A DNA stretch of 43,041 nt from Oscillospiraceae bacterium (GCA_902774015.1 CACYHB010000013.1:1-43041), one strand, 5' to 3'; shown: positions 8,827 to 16,190, counted from the stretch's first letter. The notes: a model not told the origin generated them from the sequence alone. Made by a program: numbers and translations.

Positions 8827-10341
8827 TCACTTCCTGTAGAGGGTATAATAGCCAAAGCGCTCCGCCGTATAGCCCCGCTCCTCCAGAAAGGTCCCGTCGT
8901 TCCAGGCGGAGAGCAGATAACAGGGCTCCTCCCCCATGCCGTTTTCCGATTCGAAGCGGTAGCGGTCAAAGGACGCGGCGCGCAGAAATGCCGCGGGGTA
9001 ATTCTGATAGCGCACCGTTTCCCGGAAGCGGGCAGGCTCCAGGTGGGTATAAAACAGTACGTCCGGGTAATACACGTCCCCGGAGAGGACGAGCTCGTCC
9101 TCGGACTGCGCGGCTTCCAGGGCCTCCTCCAGGCCCCAGGCGAAGCTGGGGCGCAGCAACTCCCGATAATCGGTGAAGTAATACCGGGCGAACAGTCCGA
9201 AGCACAGGAGATAGGCCGCCGTCACCAGCGGCAGCAGGCGCAGGCGAAACCGCCCGCAGAACCAGCAGATCCCCTCCCCCGCCAGGAAAACAAGCGGCGG
9301 GAACAGGATGTTGACGCGGTTCACATTCACCTTGACCAGCAGTCCCAGCAACAGGGCCGCCAGGAGCTGGGAGAGCATTGGGGACGCGGGATCGCAGGCA
9401 CGGCCGCGGACCCTCCGCTCCGCGCAGGAGAGAAGGCCAAGCAGCACGAAGGGCGCGGAGAGCGGATAGAGCAGGCCGAAAGCCCCCGCGCTGTTCCACG
9501 GCAGCCCGTCCGACTGGGTCCAAAGGATGGAACACAGGTTCTGCAGATTCTCCGGAATGTTCCGAAAACTCAGCTCGCCGGAGCGCATGTACAGCAGCTT
9601 CGGCACAGAGAAGAAGGCCGTCCGGATCTCGCCGATCCAGCCGAAGTTCACCGCGAGAAACAGCAGAAGCGGCAGGGCCAGCAGCGTCAGCAGCGCTCCG
9701 CCGCCCAGAAGATGCAGGCTGAAGCGGAGTTTCCGGCGGAAAGCGCAAAGGCCCAGCATGAGCGCCAGCATCAGGGGCACGAAAGGCCAGACGGTGGCGT
9801 AGGCGTAGAGGGAGAGACCGTAAAACAGGCCGGAGAGCCAGAAAAAGCGGCCGTCCTCCAGCGCGCGGAGGAAGAAATAAAGGCCGAAGAGCAGAAAGCC
9901 CGGGGCCAGATTGGATTCCAGCGCCCAGCGGCTGAGCAGCACGTGCCAGGGGCATATGGCCAGCAGCAGCATGGTGAGCAGCGCCTGCGTCTCCGAGCGC
10001 ATGCGGCGCACGGCGCCGTACATGGCGGGCAGGCTCAGCAGTCCGGTGAGCAGCTGCGGCAGGCGGATGACCCAGGTTTTCAGGCCGAAAACCGCAAGGA
10101 AGGGCAGCATCAGATAGGATTCCAGGGCGTTCATGCCGCTTCCCCAGGCGGTCAGATACACGGGAAAGCGGTATCCCGCCGTATCCATCCCGTCGCGCAG
10201 CAGACAGAAGGCCTCATAGCCTGCAAAGGCCTCGTCCTGATTGATCCCCTCCGGCACCGCGCCAAAGCGCCAGAGCCGGATGCCGATCCCCAGCGCGAGG
10301 ATCGCCCAGAAGCAAAGGCGGCGCTTCGTCTCGCTCTTCAT
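8827..10341 (-). CDS. GT39-type membrane glycosyltransferase (ArnT/PMT-like)
   Basis: Integral membrane glycosyltransferase of the GT-C fold, 504 aa, with about 10-12 hydrophobic segments. It has the acidic catalytic motif in the first external loop, GINQDEAFAGYEA (about residues 30-42), as in ArnT and protein O-mannosyltransferases, which use polyprenyl-phosphate sugars. A C-terminal soluble part (about 400-504) follows the last helix. I chose the ATG at 10341, which overlaps the upstream stop as ATGA; the longer frame adds an atypical arginine-rich stretch. The acceptor and sugar are unknown. Confidence 0.85.
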   Translation of the reverse strand: MKSETKRRLCFWAILALGIGIRLWRFGAVPEGINQDEAFAGYEAFCLLRDGMDTAGYRFPVYLTAWGSGMNALESYLMLPFLAVFGLKTWVIRLPQLLTGLLSLPAMYGAVRRMRSETQALLTMLLLAICPWHVLLSRWALESNLAPGFLLFGLYFFLRALEDGRFFWLSGLFYGLSLYAYATVWPFVPLMLALMLGLCAFRRKLRFSLHLLGGGALLTLLALPLLLFLAVNFGWIGEIRTAFFSVPKLLYMRSGELSFRNIPENLQNLCSILWTQSDGLPWNSAGAFGLLYPLSAPFVLLGLLSCAERRVRGRACDPASPMLSQLLAALLLGLLVKVNVNRVNILFPPLVFLAGEGICWFCGRFRLRLLPLVTAAYLLCFGLFARYYFTDYRELLRPSFAWGLEEALEAAQSEDELVLSGDVYYPDVLFYTHLEPARFRETVRYQNYPAAFLRAASFDRYRFESENGMGEEPCYLLSAWNDGTFLEERGYTAERFGYYTLYRK

Positions 10342-11078
10342 CGCTTTGCGTCCAGCGTCCAGTGCCGGGAGAATGCGTTGACGGAGCTGCGGCACTCCAC
10401 GATCTTCTGCAGCATGGCGTCCCGTTCGGTGATGACCTGGCCGTTGAGCCGGTCCACGCCCAGCTCCAGCAGCGCAGGGCAGAGCGGCACCGTGGGTCCG
10501 GTGAGAACGGTGAAGGCGTTGCGCGACAGCTCCAGCAGCCGCGGCATGGTCTTGTTGACGGAGGCGGAGCCGGTGATCACCACCACGTCGCAGCGGGGCA
10601 GCAGCGTTTCACAGGCGGAATCCGGGTAATCCCCCGGCCGTGGTTCCCGCTCCAGAATGAAGTATTCCTTTGCGGCGGAGACAAGCTGTTCCGTGATGCC
10701 GCTGTGGTGCAGCAGATGCCCCACGAAGCCCACGGTCTTCCCCTGCAGCGCAAGGCCCTCCAGGGCGCTGTCGGTATAGAAGGTGTTCAGCGTTTCCATG
10801 CGGGACCTGCGGTTCAGGCAGGCGTTGACCACGGCCATGCCCTCGCTGGCCTCCTCGAGGTTCCAGGAGAGGACCGCCCTTGCCGCCTCCCGTGCGGGGA
10901 GGCCCACCAGGGTCTCATAGCCGCGGGCTACGGTCTCCCCCGCCGTATGCATGGCGACGCCCGCCTGACCGTCGGAGAGGACCGCAGCCGTCCAGGAGAC
11001 GCCGCGCACGATTTGCGCCACGGAAGCATCCGTCTCGATACTGTCGAGCAGTGCGCTGTAATAGCTCTCATGGTTCAT
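10338..11078 (-). CDS. DUF364/DUF4213-family protein (putative metal-chelation Rossmann fold)
   Basis: 246-aa soluble protein. The N-terminal half (about 1-115) is a DUF4213-like domain with SDGQAGVAMHTAG. The C-terminal half is DUF364-like, with GKTVGFVGHLLHHSGI (about 126-141), CDVVVITGSASVNKTMPRLLELS (about 175-197) and FTVLTGPTVPLCPALLELG. Members are proposed, not proven, to bind heavy metals or corrinoid-related ligands. I chose the ATG at 11078, because a start at 11096 would leave only about 7 nt of leader after the predicted transcription start. First gene of the operon DUF364-GT39-thioesterase-tetR. Confidence 0.8.
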   Translation of the reverse strand: MNHESYYSALLDSIETDASVAQIVRGVSWTAAVLSDGQAGVAMHTAGETVARGYETLVGLPAREAARAVLSWNLEEASEGMAVVNACLNRRSRMETLNTFYTDSALEGLALQGKTVGFVGHLLHHSGITEQLVSAAKEYFILEREPRPGDYPDSACETLLPRCDVVVITGSASVNKTMPRLLELSRNAFTVLTGPTVPLCPALLELGVDRLNGQVITERDAMLQKIVECRSSVNAFSRHWTLDAKR

Positions 11079-11109
11079 AGCAAACCGTCCATTCAAGTTT
11101 TAATGATTT

Positions 11110-11138
11110 ATTATATCAGATTATCGGCACGCGGTAAA
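11110..11138 (-). promoter_or_regulatory. Promoter of the DUF364-GT39-thioesterase-tetR operon
   Basis: Minus strand TTTACC (11133-11138), 17-nt spacer ending TGA, then a perfect TATAAT (11110-11115). The -35 box abuts the plsY terminator stem. Confidence 0.8.
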
Positions 11139-11164
11139 GCCCCGGGAGCACTGGCTCCCGGGGC
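11135..11164 (-). terminator. Terminator of plsY
   Basis: Perfect 11-bp stem GCCCCGGGAGC / GCTCCCGGGGC with loop ACTG (11139-11164), 18 nt past the plsY stop and followed by TTTA on the minus strand. The U tract is short. Confidence 0.65.
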
Positions 11165-11182
11165 TGTTCGTGCTGCGCCGTA

Positions 11183-11803
11183 TCAGCGCTCTTCCTTTTT
11201 CCGTTTGTCGTCCGCCGCCTTGAAGTCCGGCTCGGTGCCGGCGGCCAGGCGCTTGAGATTGCCGCGGTGCTGAAAAACCGCGATGCACATGGCTGTGGCA
11301 GCGAGGACGATCTTCGGCGTGCCCACCGCGAACAGGATCGCGGCGATTGTGATCGCCACAGAGGCCGCCAGAGAGCCGGCGGAGACTTTCTTCGTCAGCA
11401 GCGCCACGATCAGAAACACCGCCACGATGGCCAAAAAGACGCGCCAGTCGATGGCGAGACCCAGAGCCGCGCCGACAGAGATCCCTTTGCCTCCCTTGAA
11501 CTCATGAAACACCGGGAAGCAGTGGCCCAGCATACAGGCGATGCCGCCCGCGCAGAGTCCCCAGTCGCCCAACAGCTTCCAGCCGATCCAGACGGAGAGC
11601 CCGGCCTTTGCCATATCGCACACCAGGGTCAGCACGCCGGCCGCCCAGCCGTAGACCCGCGCCATGTTGGTGGCACCGGCATTGCCGCTGCCCTTGCCGC
11701 GTACATCCCCGCCCCAGGCATTCCGGGACAAAAGGATCGAAGAAGAAAGCGAACCCAGCAGATAGCCGATCGCGATCGCCAGGAGCAGTTTCCATACATT
11801 CAT
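11183..11803 (-). CDS. plsY: PlsY, glycerol-3-phosphate acyltransferase
   Basis: Membrane enzyme that transfers the acyl group of acyl-phosphate to sn-glycerol-3-phosphate, the first acylation of phospholipid synthesis. 206 aa with about five membrane helices. All three PlsY motifs are seen: RGKGSGNAGATNMAR (about residues 35-49), GHCFPVFHEFKGGKG (about 92-106, with catalytic H/K/GG) and GTP near 165. GGAGA precedes the ATG. Single-gene unit with its own promoter and terminator. The C-terminal tail (DFKAADDKRKKEER) is charged and probably cytoplasmic. Confidence 0.96.
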   Translation of the reverse strand: MNVWKLLLAIAIGYLLGSLSSSILLSRNAWGGDVRGKGSGNAGATNMARVYGWAAGVLTLVCDMAKAGLSVWIGWKLLGDWGLCAGGIACMLGHCFPVFHEFKGGKGISVGAALGLAIDWRVFLAIVAVFLIVALLTKKVSAGSLAASVAITIAAILFAVGTPKIVLAATAMCIAVFQHRGNLKRLAAGTEPDFKAADDKRKKEER

Positions 11804-11856
11804 ATCAGATCTCCGGTTTTTCAGACCAAGAATTCACGTGAAGTAGAATTGTTGAT

Positions 11857-11885
11857 ATTATAATCCCGGCATCCCGCCAATGCAA
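11857..11885 (-). promoter_or_regulatory. Promoter of plsY
   Basis: Minus strand TTGCAT (11880-11885), 17-nt spacer, perfect TATAAT (11857-11862), about 50 nt upstream of the start codon. Confidence 0.85.
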
Positions 11886-11909
11886 GGGAAAGGCTTGACA
11901 GTTTTCAGA

Positions 11910-12542
11910 TTATTCAAAGGCGTCCCAGGGGAAGGCCGCGGGCGGCGGCGCGGAGAACGCCAGCGCCTCACCGCTTGCGGGGTGTGCAAAGCGCAGCCGG
12001 TGGGACCAGAGCGCCAGCTCGCAGGGATAGTCCCGGAGGCTGTATTTGCGCTCACCCATCAGCGGCAGGCCCCGGGAGGAAAACTGGACCCGGATCTGAT
12101 GGGTGCGCCCGGTCAGAAGTTCAATGCGCACAAGGCTCATCCCTCCGTGCCGTCCGAGCGTCTCATAGCGCAGGACAGCCTCCTGCACGCCCTTCCCCGG
12201 CGCTTCGGCCACAAAGGTCATTTTCCGGGCCTTGTCCCTGTACAAGAGATCCCGCAGCTCCCCCCGCGCCTCCGTTCTTCCGTCGATCACGGCCAGATAC
12301 TCCTTGTGAAAGCTCCCCTCCCGGACCTGCCGCGACAGTTCCGAGGCCGCCTCCGCGCTGCGTCCGAGCACCATCACGCCGCCCACGACCCGGTCCAGCC
12401 GGTGTACCGTGCGCAGATCGGCGTTTTCGTCGTTCAGCTCCCGCCTGAGCAGCTCCGGCAGGCCGCCCGGCTCATCCGTGGAGAGGACGCGCGGCGGCTT
12501 TACGCAGACAAGGATCGCCGGGTCCTGATAGAGAATCTCCAT
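11910..12542 (-). CDS. RluA-family RNA pseudouridine synthase
   Basis: Isomerises uridine to pseudouridine in rRNA or tRNA. 210 aa, a bare catalytic domain without an S4 domain. The catalytic loop is HRLDRVVGG with nucleophile D50. Also present are RKMTFVAEAPGKGVQEA and the conserved LLTGRTHQIRVQF (about residues 134-146). GGGAGG stands before the ATG. It is transcribed from a promoter that shares its -35 box with divergent rlmD. The target site (RluA, RluC or RluD type) cannot be assigned. Confidence 0.9.
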   Translation of the reverse strand: MEILYQDPAILVCVKPPRVLSTDEPGGLPELLRRELNDENADLRTVHRLDRVVGGVMVLGRSAEAASELSRQVREGSFHKEYLAVIDGRTEARGELRDLLYRDKARKMTFVAEAPGKGVQEAVLRYETLGRHGGMSLVRIELLTGRTHQIRVQFSSRGLPLMGERKYSLRDYPCELALWSHRLRFAHPASGEALAFSAPPPAAFPWDAFE

Positions 12543-12570
12543 TTTCGTCCTCCCAAACGCTGTTTGCTGT

Positions 12571-12620
12571 ATTTTATCACAAGCCGCCGTCTTTGCAAAG
12601 CGCCGTCGGTGTGATATATT
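12571..12620. promoter_or_regulatory. Symmetric divergent promoter for rluA-like gene and rlmD
   Basis: A perfect palindrome CTTTGCAAAG (12591-12600) gives TTTGCA as -35 on both strands. Plus: 17-nt spacer, extended -10 TGATATATT with TATATT at 12615-12620. Minus: 17-nt spacer, TAAAAT at 12571-12576. The two -10 boxes are equidistant from the centre, so the polymerases would compete for one site. Confidence 0.75.
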
Positions 12621-12648
12621 GGAGGCAGCACGAAACTCGGAGGCTTTT

Positions 12649-13818
12649 ATGGAAACGATTCGCCCGCTCCTCTGCCCACACGCGAAAAAATGCGGCGGCT
12701 GTCAGCTGCAGCATCTGCCCTATGAAAAGCAGCTCGCCCGGAAACAGCGCCGCACGCAGGAGCTGCTGGGGGACTTCGGTCCTGTGTTGCCCATTCTGGG
12801 CATGGAGGACCCGACGCACTACCGCAACAAGGTCACCGCGGCTTTCGCACTGGACACAAATCGCAAAATCGTCTCCGGCATCTATCAGCCGGGGAGCCAC
12901 GCCGTGGTCCCTGTGGACGACTGCCTGATCGAGGACGAGACGGCGGACCGGATCATCGTCAGCATCCGCGGCATGCTGCGGGATTTCAAAATCAAAGTGT
13001 ATGACGAGCGCAGCGGCACCGGCTGGCTGCGGCATGTGCTGGTGCGCCGGGGCTTTTCCACCGGGCAGGTCCTGGTGGTGCTGGTGGCGGCAAGCCCCGT
13101 CTTCCCCACGCAGAAGCCCTTTGTGAAGGCTCTGCTCGAAAAGCACCCGGAGATCACTTCCGTAGTTCTGAACGTCAACGACCGTTTCGGCCCGGTGGTG
13201 CTGGGGACGCGGGAAAAAGTGCTCTTCGGCGAGGGATCTATTGAGGATCTGCTCTGCGGGTATCGCTTCCGCATCTCGCCCCGGTCCTTTTACCAGATCA
13301 ACCCTGTACAGACCGAGAAGCTCTACCGCACGGCGGTAGACTTCGCGCAGCTGACGGGCAAAGAGACCGTGCTGGACGCCTATTGCGGCGTCGGCACCAT
13401 CGGCATCACGGCGAGCGTCGGGGCGAAGCAGGTCATCGGCGTGGAGCTCAATCGCGACGCGGTTGGGGACGCGATCGTCAACGCCCGCATCAACGGCGTG
13501 AAAAACTGCTGGTTCACCGCCGGTGACGCCGGGGAGTACATGGAGCAGATGGCCCGCGACGGCATGCGGCCCGACCTCGTGTTTCTCGACCCGCCCCGCT
13601 CCGGCAGCGATGAGAGATTTCTCTCCTCGCTTTTGCGCTGTGCGCCAAAGCGGGTAGTCTACGTCTCCTGCGACCCGGAGACCCTGGCCCGCGATCTGGG
13701 CGTGCTGGCCAGCGGCGGCTACAAGGTGCAAAAGATCCAGCCCGTGGACATGTTCCCCTACACAAGGCATGTGGAGACGGTGGTATTAATGACAAAAACT
13801 GATGATGGAGAAAAATAA
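12649..13818 (+). CDS. rlmD: RlmD-type 23S rRNA (uracil-5)-methyltransferase (TrmA/RumA family)
   Basis: SAM- and iron-sulfur-dependent enzyme that makes 5-methyluridine in 23S rRNA. 389 aa. The [4Fe-4S] cysteines lie at the very N-terminus, CPHAKKCGGC (C9, C15, C18), with C92 as the likely fourth. SAM site VLDAYCGVGTIGI (about 240-252), FLDPPRSG, and catalytic cysteine in YVSCDPETLARDL. There is no N-terminal TRAM domain. I chose the ATG at 12649, 5 nt after GGAGG. The last about 13 codons, after HVETVV, turn AT-rich and end 1 nt before the GNAT gene. This suggests that an insertion at the 3' end of rlmD replaced its tail. Confidence 0.93.
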   Translation: METIRPLLCPHAKKCGGCQLQHLPYEKQLARKQRRTQELLGDFGPVLPILGMEDPTHYRNKVTAAFALDTNRKIVSGIYQPGSHAVVPVDDCLIEDETADRIIVSIRGMLRDFKIKVYDERSGTGWLRHVLVRRGFSTGQVLVVLVAASPVFPTQKPFVKALLEKHPEITSVVLNVNDRFGPVVLGTREKVLFGEGSIEDLLCGYRFRISPRSFYQINPVQTEKLYRTAVDFAQLTGKETVLDAYCGVGTIGITASVGAKQVIGVELNRDAVGDAIVNARINGVKNCWFTAGDAGEYMEQMARDGMRPDLVFLDPPRSGSDERFLSSLLRCAPKRVVYVSCDPETLARDLGVLASGGYKVQKIQPVDMFPYTRHVETVVLMTKTDDGEK

Positions 13819-13819
13819 T

Positions 13820-14317
13820 ATGATACATTTGGAAAAAATCGATTCAACAAACATATGGGAGATTGTTGATCTGAAGGTATTCAAATCTCAGAAAAGCTTC
13901 GTAGCGGCAAACTGGGTAAGTATCGTCCAGGCTTACGGTGTTCGGGATTCGGCCACAGCCGCGTTCCCGTTTGCCATCTATCACGACAAAAGACCGGTTG
14001 GGTTCCTGATGATCGGTTTTAACGAGGCTGCGATGTATGAAAATTGGGATGACGTTGAAGCTCCAAAGTCCCTGGTCAACAACTACTCCCTCTGGCGTTT
14101 GATGATTGACAAGCGATATCAAAAACGCGGTTACGGCAGAGAAGCGATAAAACTGGCTCTTGACTTTATCAGAACGTGGCCCTGCGGAAAAGCTGAGTAT
14201 TGCTCCCTTTCTTACGAGCCGGAGAACGGGGTGGCAAGAGAGTTATACCGTTCCTTAGGCTTTATTGAAAATGGCGAAATGGATGGCGACGAAATCGTCG
14301 CCGTGTTGAAGCTGTAA
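13820..14317 (+). CDS. GNAT acetyltransferase, spermidine-acetyltransferase-like (copy 1)
   Basis: 165-aa GCN5-related N-acetyltransferase, closest in pattern to Firmicute polyamine acetyltransferases (BltD/SpeG-like). It begins MIHLEKIDSTN and shows PVGFLMIGF, then the acetyl-CoA loop RLMIDKRYQKRGYGREAIKLAL (Q/R-x-x-G-x-G/A) and YEPENGVARELYRSLGF. GGAG lies 9 nt upstream of ATG 13820, 1 nt after the rlmD stop, so it is translationally coupled. It is clearly AT-richer than rlmD. It is paralogous to the 14414 gene (shared IHLEK, GFLMI, LMIDKRYQ/FMIDKRYQ, LSYEPEN). Substrate inferred from similarity only. Confidence 0.88.
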   Translation: MIHLEKIDSTNIWEIVDLKVFKSQKSFVAANWVSIVQAYGVRDSATAAFPFAIYHDKRPVGFLMIGFNEAAMYENWDDVEAPKSLVNNYSLWRLMIDKRYQKRGYGREAIKLALDFIRTWPCGKAEYCSLSYEPENGVARELYRSLGFIENGEMDGDEIVAVLKL

Positions 14318-14342
14318 TACAGAGCGCGTTAAAATCTAGTTT

Positions 14343-14417
14343 GTCGATATGATCCTTCTTGAACATTCTGTTGAGACAGTCGTATTGATGACAAAAACAG
14401 AAAGGAAAGAATTATGA
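14343..14417 (+). pseudogene. Leftover 3' end of an rlmD-like gene (remnant 1)
   Basis: 25 codons, in the order VDM, six variable residues, then VETVVLMTKT. They align without gaps with the last part of the intact rlmD at 13744 onward (VDM, FPYTRH, VETVVLMTKT). In the 30-nt core 25 bases are identical to rlmD, with changes partly at third positions. The stop overlaps the start of the next GNAT gene as ATGA. There is no upstream rlmD body. Confidence 0.75.
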
Positions 14418-14908
14418 ATAACATACACCTGGAAAAGCTTATGTGGGACACGGTTGACGATGTATTAAAGCTTAAGGTCTCAAAAGAGCAAAAGGAATTT
14501 GTCGCCCCGAACCGTGACAGTATGATCGACGCTTATTTTGCTTTGACGGAAGAGGAAATCCCCGTATTCACGTTTGGTATCTATCTCGGGAAAAAGCCCG
14601 TCGGCTTTCTGATGATCGCTTACGACGTTCCGTGGGCAGAGCGGTATTACGATCTGCCGAGGGGCTATTATTACATCTGGCGTTTTATGATCGATAAAAG
14701 ATATCAGGGCAACGGTTACGGGAGAGAAGCGTTAAAGCTTGCCGTAGACTTTATAAAAACTTCTCCGAGCGGAAAATCCGAATACTGCTGGCTGTCTTAT
14801 GAGCCGGAAAATGAGGTGGCGAGGAAGCTGTATCTGTCGTTTGGATTTGAAGAAAAGAAAGAGCTCTGGAAAGAGGATCAGGAAATTCCAGCCGTATACA
14901 AGCTGTGA
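14414..14908 (+). CDS. GNAT acetyltransferase, spermidine-acetyltransferase-like (copy 2)
   Basis: 164-aa paralogue of the preceding GNAT. It begins MNNIHLEKLMWDTVDDVLKL, with KPVGFLMIAYD, the acetyl-CoA loop MIDKRYQGNGYGREALKLA, and LSYEPENEVARKLYLSFGF near the end. AAGGAA precedes the ATG. The stop of rlmD remnant 1 overlaps its start, so the unit [rlmD tail + GNAT] is present twice. Divergence between the two proteins is substantial, so this is not a recent duplication. Probably polyamine or small-amine acetylation (inference). Confidence 0.87.
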   Translation: MNNIHLEKLMWDTVDDVLKLKVSKEQKEFVAPNRDSMIDAYFALTEEEIPVFTFGIYLGKKPVGFLMIAYDVPWAERYYDLPRGYYYIWRFMIDKRYQGNGYGREALKLAVDFIKTSPSGKSEYCWLSYEPENEVARKLYLSFGFEEKKELWKEDQEIPAVYKL

Positions 14909-14998
14909 AATCCGATTCTCCGAGACAATACCATTCATCTGAAATCTCCGCTTAAACCGGTCAACGGCATATTCCTGACACCGAAGCTCGTGACAACA

Positions 14999-15025
14999 GC
15001 GTGAATATGTGCCTTTTATTCACGC
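14999..15025 (+). other. Hairpin just upstream of rlmD remnant 2
   Basis: 9-bp perfect stem GCGTGAATA / TATTCACGC with a 9-nt loop. Part of the loop (GTGCCTT, 15009-15015) is complementary to AAGGCAC (15035-15041) in remnant 2, so an alternative fold is possible. It could be a weak terminator or part of the junction site. Confidence 0.5.
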
Positions 15026-15029
15026 TATT

Positions 15030-15101
15030 GTCCCAAGGCACGTGGAGACGGTAGTTTTGATGTCAAAGAAACAGGCAGCACCAGGTTTGATAAGGGGGTA
15101 A
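15030..15101 (+). pseudogene. Leftover 3' end of an rlmD-like gene (remnant 2)
   Basis: Reading from 15030 the frame gives VPRHVETVVLMSKK and then a new tail to TAA at 15099-15101. RHVETVVLM is identical to the intact RlmD C-terminus, and about 30 of 39 nucleotides match. The stop lies 5 nt before the next gene, whose ribosome site AAGGGGG overlaps it. Confidence 0.75.
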
Positions 15102-15106
15102 AACGT

Positions 15107-15523
15107 ATGAAGACGTATTGCGGAAACAATTGCTGTAAAGAATGTGACAGGCTTTCGGCCTGCGGAGGGTGTGAACAATGCCAGGGACATCCGTTCGGCG
15201 GCAGCTGCGTTGCAGAGAGAAGCAAAGACTTCCCGCTCCTGAAGCGTCAACTGATCACTGAAATAAACGCATTCGGCATTGAAGGCCTTGCTGTAGCTGA
15301 CCTTAATCTGCTGACCGGTTCTTACGTTAATTTGGTATATCCTCTTGCCAACGGATCTGCGGTCCAGTTTCTGAAAGACGACGATATCTATCTGGGAAAT
15401 CAGGTTGAACGGGCAGATTCAGATCGTTGTTACGGCGTTGTCGCAAACGAAGATTTCACTCTTGTTTGTGAGTATGGCTGCAATGGGTCCGATCCGGAAA
15501 TCGTTTTGTATAAACGAAGATAG
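15107..15523 (+). CDS. Cys-rich small protein (DUF3795-like), accessory cassette
   Basis: 138 aa. The N-terminus carries eight cysteines (C5, C9, C10, C13, C19, C22, C25, C34) in the pattern CGNNCCKECDRLSACGGCEQC, which suggests a zinc or iron-sulfur site. The C-terminal part (about 45-138) is a soluble alpha/beta region with VNLVYPLANGSAVQFLKDDDIYLGNQ and YGCNGSDPEIVLYKRR. I believe similar genes are scattered in gut Firmicutes, but I cannot assign a function. GGGGG precedes the ATG. It lies in the AT-richer island after rlmD remnant 2. Confidence 0.75.
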   Translation: MKTYCGNNCCKECDRLSACGGCEQCQGHPFGGSCVAERSKDFPLLKRQLITEINAFGIEGLAVADLNLLTGSYVNLVYPLANGSAVQFLKDDDIYLGNQVERADSDRCYGVVANEDFTLVCEYGCNGSDPEIVLYKRR

Positions 15524-15640
15524 ATCCCGGCATGTCGCTTTGCCGATATTCAGCTTGCCGTCTCAATCCTCAACAGCACCGGGATATTCCCCATTCCTTC
15601 ATTGGGATGCGTCGGCGGGATGCATACAAGCTGTTTTATT

Positions 15641-15754
15641 TTTCCCGCTGTTCCGATACAGGCGGAGACGGTCTGCTGTTTGTACCGCCAAAAGAAAGGC
15701 TTCCTATCCGTGCCTTACGAGCCAAGAGATTTGAATCAATGGAAAGTGATAAGA
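15641..15754 (+). pseudogene. Possible third rlmD-tail remnant
   Basis: In frame from 15641 the translation contains FPAVPIQAETVCCLYRQKK, which resembles RlmD FPYTRHVETVVLM with one extra residue. The nucleotides share a 9-base core, ggagacggt. No stop or coupling with the next gene is seen: the frame runs to 15835. The 15524-15755 gap otherwise holds no convincing gene. Weaker than the first two remnants. Confidence 0.4.
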
Positions 15755-15755
15755 T

Positions 15756-16190
15756 ATGATCAAGAGAGCGAGAATGGAAGACGCCAAAGTGCTTGCAGAT
15801 TTGGCAATTCAAATGTGGACGGATCGTGCTCATGAGGATTTGACAGAGGAGTTTCGCCAGTTGGCAATGAATGACGCTGCTCTCTGCTTGATCAAATACG
15901 TTGATGATAAGCCGATCGCTTTTGCACAGTGCCAACTGCGCCGCGATTACGTTGAAGGAACCGAGAGCTCGCCCGTCGGATATCTTGAGGGCATCTTTGT
16001 TTCAGATGGATACCGGGCAAGAGGCTATGCCGCGGATCTTCTGTCGGAATGCGAGAAATGGGCAAAAGAAAAGGGCTGTACCGAATTTGCCAGCGACTGC
16101 GAACTTGACAATCTTGATAGCTTAAGGTTTCATATGGCTTTGGGATTTGAGGAAGCCAATCGGATCATATGCTTTAGAAAAGATTTGTAG
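15756..16190 (+). CDS. Aminoglycoside 6'-N-acetyltransferase-like GNAT
   Basis: 144-aa GNAT that carries the characteristic AAC(6')-I pattern: RRDYVEGTESSPVGYLEGIFV (about residues 63-83), SDGYRARGYAADLL (acetyl-CoA loop), EKWAKEKGCTEFASDCELDN, and HMALGFEEANRIICFRKDL at the end. Known relatives acetylate the 6'-amine of kanamycin/tobramycin-type drugs with acetyl-CoA in the cytosol. The residue pattern is intact, with no truncation. The ribosome site is weak (GGAAAG). It is in the AT-richer island after rlmD. Whether it confers resistance at its native level is not known. Confidence 0.85.
   Translation: MIKRARMEDAKVLADLAIQMWTDRAHEDLTEEFRQLAMNDAALCLIKYVDDKPIAFAQCQLRRDYVEGTESSPVGYLEGIFVSDGYRARGYAADLLSECEKWAKEKGCTEFASDCELDNLDSLRFHMALGFEEANRIICFRKDL

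Noticed and set aside
15020-15250. Minus-strand open frames over the Cys-rich gene
   Set aside because: No ribosome site, and they overlap the rlmD remnant and the Cys-rich gene, whose cysteine pattern and start signals are convincing.
13820-16190. Integron or intact integrative element after rlmD
   Set aside because: No integrase, recombinase, relaxase or attC-like series is present. Only repeated rlmD tails and cargo genes are seen.
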